Shown here: in pieces, positions 21,613 through 33,442 of the stretch | How the letters are laid out: every line of letters starts with the position of its first letter | How positions within the stretch are numbered: position 1 is the first letter of the stretch | The notes under the pieces: model-generated | What the model was told of the DNA's origin: nothing | What the model saw: only the letters and a program-made list of their open reading frames with translations | The model's database searches: none | Translations under genes and position numbers: made by a program | Origin: Tubulanus polymorphus | Lineage: Eukaryota; Nemertea; Palaeonemertea; Tubulaniformes; Tubulanidae | Assembly (NCBI RefSeq): GCF_964204645.1 | Contig: NC_134029.1 | Span: forward strand, 5,155,001 to 5,219,000 | Reading direction: 5' to 3' | Length of the DNA stretch: 64,000 nt

Positions 21613-24600
21613 TGCTAATGGTGAAAGTCGCTTCATTTTTCCATCTGTTTAGCCTGTTTGAATTAAGTATTCAGATGGGTTGCCGCTCTTCGCGCGCTCT
21701 ATTCTGGAAGAAACGACTGGTAGACGGCGCCGCATCAATCAGTAAATTATATAGAATAAGATGACGACAGTTTTGGAAAGTTTTTTAAGTATTGTAATAG
21801 GTCAATAGTTTCATCCATTTTACTTGCAAAAATAGTCGTAAAAGCAGAAGTAAAAATGTAACGCGTAGGCTGATGTTTGCGTAAAAATAAAGGGTTGATG
21901 TTCACGTGCCTTCTCTCCAATATGATTGGCTCAGTATCATTGACGTAAGCCTCTAGAAATGATCAATACTGAAAGTAACTGAATGTGAGAGAATAGTTCT
22001 ATCGCGAATTATCCATTGATCTTGACCACAGAGATATCACAAACTGTCTCTCTTCGACCCCAAGCTGATAATCGCACGAGTTACTGATGTCAAGAGTAAA
22101 TGAACAAAAATATTTTGTAAGAAATGGATTCTTAGAAACGATCACAAAGATCATTCACAAAATATGCGCACCTTGTTTAAATGAACACGACATGATAGAT
22201 ACACCGGGGTATAGAATGAGGAATGAACGTACGGGTGGCCGTTTATCTGAAACGGGAAAACTGTGAAAGTTCAAGTATTTTCGAAGTGCAGGCGAAGATT
22301 ACGAGCAGAAAAAAAACGTATCAATGAAAGATATAACCCATTAGCGAGGACTCCAACTCAAAAAATGAACAGAAAACGAGCATGGAAAATTCAAGAAAAT
22401 ATACTCGGATAGTAAACTTGTCGTTAGACATGGACGTTAGTTTGTTAAATGTTGAACACGAACTCAGGCCTGATAGTAAACTCAAATTCAAAGTTCCCAC
22501 TGCTTCGTGTGTGGTCGTACAACACGTGTGGCATCTACGAAATCTGCCTGCAAGCCAAGGCTTTCCTTACTTCCATATCATACACGATTCCGGCAAACAA
22601 TTTAGCCAATAATTCGGAGGGCATCCAGTGTTTACTGCGTCCAGGTATTTTTCTTCGTAAATTTAGCAGAACGATGTTTTGAATACGTGGCATTTAAGTG
22701 GCCCATGTAGCCCGCCTGTCGTTCGTGAAAGAGTCAAAATTTTGACACGTTCGTTGAAAGTCAAGTGACGTATTTTAATTGTGCCATTTGAATGAGATCG
22801 ACCGACCACCCAATTTTCACCGATTACCTCAAAATCTAGTGTTTAGTTGAAGGTTACGATTTTCATAAGATCTCCATGTGAGCACGTATGTACATAGTTC
22901 CGTACGTGATAATCATCGAAAATTCCCATGTGCTCCATTTTACGCCCATCCCGATGTCAATAATCAAAAGGGCAATAAACATGTAATAATGCCTCTTCAG
23001 GTAAATATTTTTTTCAATTTTTTTTTTTCATTCATTGAATCCGAAAATAAAGAAAGGACAACTGTGAACTATAAGAGATCAGCGTCCAAAATCAACTGGA
23101 CATCATAAACTTGGAATCAGTTCTCAAGTTCTCGAGTTAACTAATCCGTTAAATTTGAATTTTTGTACATAGAAATATGGATGTTTAGTACTTTTTTTCA
23201 CATATTCCGATAAATAGAAGTGATGACTATTTCTTTGTGGTAGTTATTAAACCTCTTGCGCGCTATAATTTATGGCCCCAATGCGGTGAATTCTGCCCCG
23301 CCCATCTATTTCGAGCTATGAAAACACGTTTCATTTTCAACAGGTTTTAAATGCGCTCAGTGGAAAGTTGAGCATTCACCTACAGGGATTGCCTCGCAAT
23401 AATTTCAAAGATCATCCCACTATTGTCAAAGCATTCTATAGCTTTCACTTTCCGTTGTTTGTTCTAGCAACGGGTGGCCACATTGCATTGTTCGAACTGC
23501 CATTTTAAGAGTGTCATTTTAACAACATTCAAACTGCCAAATATGAGAGTGGTCCTTTCACGTGAAATAGCCTTATTCTTTAAGGAAAAATGTCACATTT
23601 CGTGAAATTTTCTTTGGCATTAGAATTCCTAATTTTTTTGTTCAGTTCAATTAGATCCATGGCTGGTACTTTTTTCTCTCGAATAGTGTTGTCGATGAAT
23701 ATCTTCATCGATCTTATAGTGCCCTATAAAGTAGATAGGAACTTTCTATCTATAGTTAGACTCATTTTACAGACGCGATTTATAGTTAATTTATGCCGCG
23801 TGAGAAAAGATTGAATCGGAAAAGAATTCAAAACTCGTGCTACCGCTAAACCGTAACTGCATTCCCGACCGAAACCGTCACCAATTCTGCGAACTTCGGC
23901 ACGGCAATGTGTTCCATATGGTGAGGCCTTGTTTTGTGTTATGGCGCGCACACGTTCAGTTTTACGAGTCCTAACCAACTCTCGGCATTTCAGTCATCTC
24001 GTGCGTAAATCGTAAACACCCAGGTAGATTTACTTGTTTCTTGCATTCCTCGATGTTGTACTACAGACAAATATATCAAACTTTGCAATCATCAAGTAGA
24101 TTTAACATGTGTATAAGGGACCCCGATTGCTACTATATACGTGTAAAAACCTAATGCCACCGTGGAAGTCTGCCAAGCATATACCAATCATTATTTCAAC
24201 AAAGAAAACATTTTTCTTACTTTGTACGACTCTCTACAAGCTCGTGGTAGGCATACCGAGGAGCTTTATTCATATTTTATTTTAAAATATTTTCGCATAT
24301 TTGAGAGAGAAAGAGAGACTAAAGGAGATTTCCAATCTTGCATATCTGAATGTTTCATCATCAACAAATACATAAGACAAGGCAGAATAAGAAGCGTGTA
24401 TAATAAAAGTAAAGATATAGAATGTTCACAAGTTCCTGTTGCCAATTACCCCAAATACGTATTTGAAAATTGTTAGCATTCGATATGAGAGATCTAAATT
24501 TTCCATTTAGTTTAAAGAATGTCATTCATGAAAGCACAAGTCCTATTTGATGCGCATTCCCGGTTGCCATGATAATCATCACTTCTGGCGTCATATAGTT

Positions 24601-26870
24601 AATGAGTCTATATCGTGTAAGAACAGTCTCAATGTCGTTAGGATCTTGTCCCCTGCGTCTCTCCCTACACACACCGAAGTTATCAACGAGTCAGATGCAC
24701 CTGACTTGACGAAAAATTCCTATCAGAAAAATTACCGCTGACATCGCTTTGCTATACGCGCTGCAAGTCGCGATAAAACTTAAACTGCGCAACGATGAAA
24801 TGACAGAAAACTGACTTGATTAGATAATCGGCAGCTTTTAACGTCGTATTCGTGGGATTGGTTGACTTCTTATTTGAGTGATCCGCCAAAGAAGCTAACG
24901 CGTCGTACAGTTTTAATGTCACACGGTGCGAATATATGGCTGACCTTTAACGAAGAGATTTTGAATCTAAAAGAATCTTTTATCCAGCATCGCATCTATC
25001 TTTCAGGGAGTGTTCTCGCACTCCTTGACACCAGTGACAGATTATTAATGAATAAACAAAAAAGGTGACTATACGCTATTTTTACCCGAAAATGTAAAAA
25101 GAGGATATTTCATCTGCGCGTATAATATAACGCACTTGATGAATAGTGAAGTTATGTTTAGTCAGATTTGCGTCATGATTTGTTTGAGTCAGCGCAGCGT
25201 TTCAGGTAAAAACCAGTTCAAGAGGCAAACGTGACAGTTGACGTTACAGAGCCGCGTTTATATCGTATCGACGGAAAAATTACCACCGCCGTCATCAGAC
25301 CTTTATCAATTAATCGAATATACCGATCAATCGATCTAAAAATAGAAACCTGGCAAACTGTTCACGTAACTATTTTTCAATCAACAATTGGTCATCGTCG
25401 GTTCTGAATTCCGAGAAAATACGCAGACGCTTTCCGATTTTTCTAACAGCGCAGAAAACATCTCATCGGTATTCGTCTATTCATTTTACTGATTAATTAA
25501 CGGCGCTCTGATACGTGAAGTGTAAAAAAAAAACTTTCGATAACACGACTCAACAGTGAAAACCAATTAGCGACATGTCCGTCGAAAGTTGAGCAAGAAA
25601 TGATTTCATCGTTACCCAGTATTTCGGACGTCACTCGCTTTTTAGAATTTAGTCACGTGCCATCCAAAGTTCGCAGACGGAATTCGCCAGACGAAAGGAG
25701 TTGACGAAGAAATGTGAAAGATTCTTGGCTTAATAATGACTTATTTTCTAGAACAAAAGTAATAAAACTCTAAATATATTTCCTCGCCAAAAACTAATAC
25801 GATATAGCGATTCAACACTAGGAGCACGAAGGCCCGATAAGGCTGAACCTGCAACAGAAACGACCAAAAACTAACAAGACGTTTTTGTCTTCATGTACTG
25901 CCTTGGATCACGATCGTCCGTTGACTCTATCCTGTTTGTCCCTAAGTACATTTCGTCCTGAAAGTCACATAAAACGGCCAGCTATAAATATATGCGTTCG
26001 TTTTCTCAGAATCATCTAGAGAATACGATAGGTACCGCCTTGAACGGCGTCGTTTAATTTCACAGAGTGGTATTCGTGGTAGCATGAGAAAGTCCCCAGG
26101 CTTTATCTAGGGTCACGACCACCACAGTTTTGGAGTTTGTCGGTGATTGTTTGATAAACATCAAATGCTAGGTAAATCACTTGATTTTTAAGGTAGCCGT
26201 CATCACCAAACCTTGGTTATGCAGAAACAATTTTCTTCGTTGTTTCTATACATTGTTCTGTCCTCCAAATTCGATTTTTAATTTTGATTTTCACGAAAAT
26301 AAACGTTCTTTTACAGTATGTATATACGGATGAATTATATCTTCGACGGAAATTGAATGAAGGCAAACTTTCATATCGCGTCTTAACGAACGAGTCTGCG
26401 AATACAAAACCCTCAAATTGCATCTATTGTGTAAGAAACTTCAGCTGACGCTAGATCTAATGTTCCTAGTTGCCAGTATGCCTGAGAGCGTGTGTCTTCG
26501 GCTGCGGACGCACCTAATTTCAAAAGAATGTCACCCGGATAGGTTATTCTTAAGTTTTAATTCGAACTCTTGGTCATCAATGAATGGCTTAATCAAGCCA
26601 TCGCAAACGACTTGGTTATTAACCCAATTTCATCAATCTTATCAAAATAAGACGCCCGATTGTGGTGGTACAATATCAAAAGTTCGTAAAAACATGGCAT
26701 CTTATGTTAGCATCGACATATCGAATCTTTACGAGTGAAGAATTCGCCGATTGGCCATCTGGTGAATTTCGCCACATTATACGAATCTTCTTGGGCGGCC
26801 TGCGGAAGAGCTGCGTTACTAGTAGTAGATGGATTAATTTATTATACTGGATTATACTATGTTATAGACT
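21613..26870. other. Intergenic region without a supported gene
   Basis: No frame with a recognisable domain and no phase-compatible exon chain was found. Two stretches look partly coding. On the minus strand near 22540-22640 a frame reads HWMPSELLAKLFAGIVYDME before a GTAAGG donor, but no partner exon is visible. On the minus strand at 23724-23978 there is an 84-codon frame rich in arginine. Neither could be extended. The region may hold the promoter of the GM2-activator-like gene and old transposon debris. Confidence 0.5.
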
Positions 26871-26877
26871 CGTAACT

Positions 26878-27140
26878 CGCTCGCTGCCGAGTCTTCGCCG
26901 CCGCGGCAACAACCGAGTATCGATTGTAAATATCGCATCGCAGAATCGCTCGGTGTTTCACGCGCGCCGGGACAGTGGCCCCGCGCACATCTTAGCAACT
27001 TTTCAGTTTTCACATCCGACCAAATCTGATTGGCGCGCGCGTCGTATATGAAACGGGACGAGTTTCGAGATGGGACATTCAATGTGAAACAACAGCGAAA
27101 AGCAACCAGTGACCAGCGACCAAACTCCGTGTACTATATA
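26878..27140 (+). promoter_or_regulatory. CpG-rich putative promoter of the GM2-activator-like gene
   Basis: The stretch from about 26880 to 27060 is much richer in CpG and GCGC words than the surrounding AT-rich DNA. It contains an inverted CCAAT box (ATTGG, 27029-27033), and a TATATAG word lies near 27133, about 300 bases before the start codon at 27442. Assignment to that gene rests on position and orientation only. Confidence 0.4.
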
Positions 27141-27441
27141 GGCACGCTATATATTCGAAATGTGATAGAAATTTGACAATACGCGATAATACTTTGAATT
27201 ATACCTTATAGAAGCTGCTGAGAGTTGAGGATAAAGTTTAAGAATGTTTTCTTAAAAAGAATGTTTTCTTAAACACCTTAAATTACACAGTTCGTTATTC
27301 AAAGATATCATTTTTCCATGTCGTAAAACAACTATCGAATTGTTCGTAAGGATCTTTATCACGCGCTATTGGTTCGAAGTTACGCGAATACACGCGACAT
27401 AAGTTAGATTTCTATTTCAAAAAGACACCCGAGCGAGTAAA

Positions 27442-30400
27442 ATGAACTCACGGATTCTAGTTTACGTGATTTTACAAGTGGTCCTGTTGAAGTCGATTTG
27501 CGATGGAAAGCGAACCCGTCGCAAAAGAGAACATCACAAACGCGCTAAACTTCACCTTGAAGATTGCGGTACGTATAGCATCTATCATTATTCATATATA
27601 CTGTTTGCTTTATTTGTTTCTACCTTATTAGGGATTGTGTATGATCTTTACAACTCGTTGATATTTCTACTTATCTTAACGATGTGTTTGTACTATTGCT
27701 ATTTGTCTTAGTAAATATGCACTGCATCTCGCAAATGTTTTGATTTAGAGAAGACATTATCGGGTTGGCGGTGCTTCCACTGGGATTCGAACCACCCATA
27801 GCGCGATGGCTTTCGCGCGCTTTTTCCGATTCCGTTCAAATCTCGTATCATCGGGCTTTTTGGTTGAAAATGCAGCGCTGTTACCGAACCTGGGAAACCG
27901 TCTCCGACAGAACTAACTGGTTCAGCAAAAGGTGTGCGTGCCTATCGAAAACTTATCGTTCACAGTCAAAACTGAGCGACATGAAGGAGACGGTAATGCG
28001 GGTGGCCTCGCTGTCTACTGATTTATATCAGATAATACGAATATACATCATAAACTGTCAATGCGTGTAATAATTCTAACAAACTTATAGCGTCAAAATA
28101 CCAGACGAACATTTATCCCATTATCAGCTTGAATGTGTTTTTGTTGAGGCTGTAGTCGAGCTTAAGAAAACGTCCATTCGTCGCGTTCAAAAACAGCTAT
28201 CACGGCGCTGTACGATGCGAGAAACGTACTTTTAGTTGATTAAACGTACATTATTGATATCTGGTTTATTATATTATGGAGATCTATCAAAAATGGTGGC
28301 ATCAATCACGTCGTCCCTCGGCAGGGATTAAAACCTGATGACATCGAGACAGCGTGGCCGAGTCTATAACGATACCATCAGGTTCGAATCCCTGTCGAGG
28401 GAGGATGCATCAATCAGGAGGTGCCCCTCCCTACCAACCAAACATGTCAATCAATTTGAGATCATTTTTAAACAGACCCAGTTTCCAGAGATATTTATGG
28501 ATTCTTCGTTCATTCTCGGAAATCGTAAAATTGGCCATTCTAGCCTTCCGAGAGTACTGAATTCGAACCACGCGGATCGCAACGCGATTAAAATGTCATC
28601 GGCAGTTTATTTACAACAACCTGGCGGTTGACCACGAAACATTTATCGATTACCCGCACATGCCGAACATATTTGCGGTCTATCACTTTTTACCGGCGAG
28701 GAATTCTCCAGGTGTTAATAAGCATTCCTCATCTGCAACTCACCTGCTTATTCCACCTGTAGCAGCAGGTTCCCGCGAGCACCTGTTGACTATTCGATTG
28801 AGATGTTAACCAATCAGCAGTTGTTTACGGAGTTAAGAGCGCTAAACCCTTTTTACTAAATGAAAAATAGTTGATACATTTTTTCGAGAAAAAGTGAATA
28901 ATTTGAAAAAAAATGTAATACAGGGTAGTTTTGAATTGTAGTTTTTTTTTTAAGCATACTTAGTCTCCCTCCCCATGATTACTTCACTCCTTTATGATAT
29001 AACTGGTCGAACGGCGGGGGGGGGGGGGTGTGGATTCAAAAATGTAATTGTTTGGGGTATATCTTTTACGTTTCACGTCACTGAAACAAACATGAAAAAA
29101 TGAAAAACTCTTTCTCGTTTCCGTGTTACCCTGCGCCATGCGTGTTGGGCTGGAGGGCTTGAATTTTCTTCTCCTGACCTCACTGCGCCTTTTTCCACAA
29201 CACTATTTAAATTCTCCAGCATTCTTGAATTCATTAATCGTAATAATGAATGTCGGTTTTATATGTTTGCGTCAATGTGTAGAATTATCAATCAGGGATT
29301 TATTTAGAGGAGTAACATGACGGTTTCGCTGGTGTATGGGTGGTCCAGTAACTGCGCGCTAACTGCTACGAACGCTACTGCTGGTTTTACGCGCGTAATC
29401 GGTTGTCAATTCGAAACGCATACAAAGTTTGATTGATATATCGGAATTTAAAATTGGCTGATGATGATGCTCCTGACTTGTTTAATTTGTATAAAGTTAC
29501 AATGTTTCAGCGGGGTGCGTTTGAATATCAGCTCGTTGCGTAAAAATTCATTTCGCAAAAAATTAAAGGTATTTGAACTATGCATGAAAGAAATATTTTC
29601 GTGCGCGATTGAAATTCGTACCCTTACAACTTTCAAGGATACGATGTAGCGTCATGGAAATATTCCGCACAGGATACTAAATGTAGAGAACATGGTTCGA
29701 CTCCCAATTTTGCTAGGACGCCAATTTTGCATTTTTACATCAAATTGATTCATTTTCTTAATGGTTTTTTACTTTTTACAGGTGGACCGCATAAACTGGT
29801 AAGACTGGTGTCGCTACACGCTCATCCGTTGCCTATCATGTCACCGGGAAAGTTGCGCGTTTCATTCCGACTACACATTGCCAAACAGCTACCGGAGACG
29901 ATAATGCTTAACGTTACCGTTAACAAGTACCTGTTTGGCTTCGCGTTTGCCGTACCCTGTATCGACGATACAATAGGAACCTGGTAAGCATGTAAAACAT
30001 TTTATGCGCGCCCAAATTTCCAGCTAAACCTTGAAATAAAGTTTCTTAGAATATATACGTGTATGTGTAAATTTCGGCTGGTTTGGTGCTGATCTCGAAT
30101 ATTCATAGCTATCCTCAGAGGAAATGAGGTAAATGAGGAAAGTGCCCAGGACATCTCTGACTCCACGCATTTTCGTGCTTTAGAAATCTACCATCATGGG
30201 CTGAATAGATCGTTGGTAAACTAAACGGCTCAAAAAAGATTGTATAACATGTTAGATGAATGCCGGCGAATTCCGGAATGCCTACATTTCATCAACGATA
30301 AACTGACCATTGAAAGCCTTGTCGCTAAAGGTCAACAACACATCCGCGTCAACGCTGAAATCGTAAACATTATCGAACAATAACGGGCGATATGGAAAAA

Positions 30401-32116
30401 AGTGCCACCCGAGTGCTTATTTGTCAGCTCAGTAAATACTTTCGAAATAAGTATACCACGTGCGTCTAAGAGGGTATCTAATTGCAAATGCCACCACATA
30501 AAACACGATAATTGCTTTTGGAGGGTCTCCTCAAGGAAAGGTTACATTTTTTATGGCCAGGGTCGGCGCTGTTTGTGAAAACTTGCACGATTCATCGCGT
30601 TATGCTTCGCTTCAGAGATTTGTAAATTAGTTTTTTTCGATTAATTTGCTTTTCTGTGAATTTCTGTCTATCCATCCGTGTTACAACGACAACGTCCATG
30701 CGATGTATACATTTGATGTTTTGTCGAGAGTCAATTATTTGGATGTTATAGCATACACTACTGTATCGTCAACTGATCTAGACTAGCAGTTTTTCTGATA
30801 TATAATTCATGAAAAGGCATCTATAGAGATTTGTGCACATTTGACGCGATAACAATAGCCGATGACGGAAACAGGCAGCCTCCCCCGCACTATTTATCAT
30901 TTGACAAGCAAACGAGAGCCCGTTCGTTTGAAGAGGCTGGAAGCTACACTTAAGACCGTCGTTTCATGCATACCTGAGTAGCTTTCGGCTTAACATTATA
31001 TGGATGTGGTCTATTATACGACTCTTTGCTTCGATTGCCAATAATTTCTTATTGAATGTCATGACCTTCGCCAAAAAAGTCACCGATACTTTGTCATGAA
31101 CGTAATTGGCAGTTCTTTCTTTCCGATTCGCATTGACAAACACAACAATTTTGACCCATTTTGGTGAAGCGCATTATCATTGGCAGGCCCGATATTCGAA
31201 TCAATAACGTATATATATACTTATTTTTGACGGAACGCCATCTACACCGATCATCAACATCCCAAAATATACGCGGACATGAAACAGATTTACATACTAT
31301 CGCACTTTCTTTACTTAAATGCCACGACGACGACCAGAATATCATTTATCGTATAAAATTTGTGATTGTTCCCAAATTTCAGAAATGCTTCGACGCTTTT
31401 CACTCAACGCCGCTAAAGAATTAACGACTGTCAATTTCATTTCGTTTCAGCTCTTACCATAATATATGTCAACACTTGAGCAAGAGGTACGAATCAACTT
31501 GTACATGTCCGAGGCAGATGGTGAAATTCGGAGTACCATGCACGTGCCCGTTCAAACCGGGGAATTACAAGATGCATAATATAGGTTTCCATATCCCGAA
31601 ATTACATGGCATGGCGGCCCTGATGGCACAGGTATGTCAGAACTGTGCATATTTTTACACGATCTCATAAAAAAATCGACATCGATAGTTGCGACGATAG
31701 TTGCGACGAACAGCGACGATAGTAATCAGTCGTGGCTTAAGTCCAAAAGTGGTCTTAAATCTTAAGACTGGTCTAAATTGTTAGATTGGCTATAAAACTA
31801 AGTTGGTCTTAGGCTGGTCTTAAGTCGAAGCCGTGACTGCAAACCGCCCTTGAGACTTGAAAATTCGATTAACACGGATGGTATCTTTATCGGGTTTTCA
31901 TTTTATGTGAACAAGTTGTTAGTCAAAGCAATTAGATCAACTTTGCTGAGAAGAAGTTAAACTTAACTGATTGATTACTTTTTTTTCTAGGGTGAATACG
32001 ACTTGCGAGCTTCGCTTGTCGATGAAAAGACGGGAATCGAACTCGGATGCGCTTACACTAAATTCTCGATGAAACGAAAGAAACCGAAAGGCGGAGGCTG
32101 GTTCTTCGGCAAATGA
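27442..32116 (+). CDS. Secreted GM2-activator-like (ML/MD-2-related) lipid-binding protein
   Basis: Four exons: 27442-27568, 29782-29983, 31451-31631, 31991-32116, phases 1, 2, 0, giving 211 residues. Residues 1-20 form a signal peptide and are followed by a very basic stretch with a furin-like site (KRTRRKR, about 23-29). The mature domain begins with DCGGPHKLVRL and has the family's spaced cysteines: PCID, GTCSYHNIC, the CTCP...CTCP segment and GC near the end. N-x-T sites occur in the NVTVNK segment. GM2-activator proteins fold as a beta cup that extracts a lipid from membranes and presents it to an enzyme or receptor; invertebrates have expanded sets of secreted relatives. The specific lipid cannot be inferred. 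The C-terminus is lysine- and glycine-rich, unlike the vertebrate protein. The 3'-UTR carries a long TA microsatellite and ends near AATAAA at 32865. Confidence 0.88.
28314..28402. repeat. tRNA-derived palindrome
   Basis: Arms 28314-28340 and 28376-28402 are complementary at 24 of 27 positions. The right arm, read on +, holds a perfect tRNA B box (GGTTCGAATCC). The 35-base loop holds GACAGCGTGGCCGAG, which resembles the start and A box of a type II (Ser/Leu) tRNA. Together they look like a tRNA that has lost its anticodon and variable arms, with its 3' half duplicated in inverse orientation. Minus-strand B-box-like words (GTGGTTCGAAT) also occur at 27780-27797 and 28557-28575. All three lie in intron 1 of the GM2-activator-like gene. 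Not a working tRNA. Confidence 0.6.
28709..28785. promoter_or_regulatory. Cluster of four CACCTG/CAGGTG E-boxes
   Basis: CAGGTG at 28709 and CACCTG at 28741, 28754 and 28780 fall within 77 bases of intron 1. CAGGTG-type E-boxes are bound by Snail, ZEB and some bHLH factors. Four copies this close suggest an enhancer or repressor element, though chance cannot be excluded. Confidence 0.35.
29016..29028 (+). repeat. Run of 13 G
   Basis: A mononucleotide G run in intron 1 of the GM2-activator-like gene; prone to length polymorphism and sequencing error. Confidence 0.9.
30249..30383 (+). CDS. Short open frame (44 codons), protein-like, inside an intron
   Basis: ATG at 30249 to TAA at 30381-30383. 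The translation is rich in charged and aliphatic residues and reads like a folded helix (for example FINDKLTIESLVAKGQQHI). An in-frame stop lies ten codons or so upstream. It sits in intron 2 of the GM2-activator-like gene on the same strand. It may be an exon remnant, a piece of a transposon gene or chance. No start context or partner exon supports it further. Confidence 0.2.
   Translation: MLDECRRIPECLHFINDKLTIESLVAKGQQHIRVNAEIVNIIEQ
31727..31840 (+). repeat. Short interspersed element, TAAGACC family (copy 2)
   Basis: It starts CAGTCGTGGCTTAAGTCC and ends AAGCCGTGACTG, imperfect inverted ends, with the core TTAGATTGGCTATA shared with 62573-62706. It lies in intron 3 of the GM2-activator-like gene. 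Confidence 0.75.
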
Positions 32117-32670
32117 CATAAGATCAAAAGAGGCCGACGGCTTTTCAGAAAAACGACGACGAAAGGATCGACGAACAGTAAAAAAACTATCACTAAAATC
32201 AACGCGAAACGAGATCTACAGGATCAAATCTAACTGAATTCAAATATACGTATATAGTAGCGTACTAGCATCTGATTAGATAATACTAGCGCAAAGTGAT
32301 ACTGTAGTGTTAAATAACGTCGTGGCGTTCAGCGCGAAGATCGGATTTGTTTCCAGCAAAATCGGCGCTATATTCGTGTAAATATACGTACGTATAATAC
32401 AATGGTATCTTCTTATCTTGCATCAGACTGTTTAAAGCGATGCAGTGGCGATGTATTAGGCTTCGCGATTGTTCGAAGATTGACTTCAGTTGCGACGATT
32501 TGTACGCACGGATTTTGCTGATATAATTGTGTGTTTGGCAGCTAAACGGGAAAGACAAAAGTTCCACAGTGCTATAGACTTTTACTTGATCTCTCTATGT
32601 AGATCTTTTAGCCGGTGCAGTTTTTTTTCTCTTTCGAAGTGTGTATAATACCTAACGTATAGTTTAACAC

Positions 32671-32773
<103 letters not shown>

Positions 32774-32864
32774 GTGTTATGGTAAGATGTGTAAAAACTA
32801 TTGTATAAATTACGAAAATTTGTGTATTCTGTTCTATTCTCACTGTCTCAGAGAATTCTTGAAA

Positions 32865-32870
32865 AATAAA
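32865..32870 (+). terminator. Poly(A) signal of the GM2-activator-like gene
   Basis: AATAAA in GAAAAATAAAG, about 750 bases after the stop codon. The space from here to 33442 holds the 3'-UTR of the convergent forkhead gene; no other gene is seen. Confidence 0.6.
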
Positions 32871-33442
32871 GAAAGGTTTAGTTAAATCATATGAGTACTG
32901 AATAGCTATATGTTCTTCGTCACGGATCTAAGTCTGTTCTACCCAAAGGTCGCTTGAAGATTATCTTGTCGAATCGACGTTTTTATTAAGATCTCAATCT
33001 AGATTCTCCATTAGATGAAAGAAAAAGATTTAAAAGGTTCGATGCGACAACGATAGCCAGTGAATAAATCCTTCAACTTCAGTTCAGCAAGAGCGTTCGA
33101 ATTAAATCATTGAAAAATGTTGTAAAGACGAGACATAATGTTAATCGAGAAGTCTGGAATATCGACGCTGTTCGTATAGTCTTGTCCACGAGTGAGTTTT
33201 AATCCTAAAAATCAGACGAAACTGAATGTGCAAATCCTCCAGAAAAACCGCAAAGCAAAAATTACTAGTTTATGGAAGAGAATGAAAGAAAAAAGATATC
33301 GACAAGTTGAATTTTTCGTTATTTCATTTAGTATATTTTGACACAAAAAAAGAACAAACAAATATGTTACACTGGAAGTTACAATGAATGCCTTGCAGCA
33401 GTTTTATGTACAAAAAAGTCACTGAAGAATGCTTTGATAGTT

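Noticed and set aside
23724-23978. 84-codon minus-strand frame, Arg-rich
   Set aside because: No start codon of the ATG type at its head, no splice context and no domain; the CpG-rich stretch inflates open-frame length.
27765-28070. 101-codon frame on + in intron 1 of the GM2-activator-like gene
   Set aside because: It starts inside a tRNA B-box remnant. Composition is not protein-like, and no splice partner is needed, since exon 1 joins 29782 cleanly.
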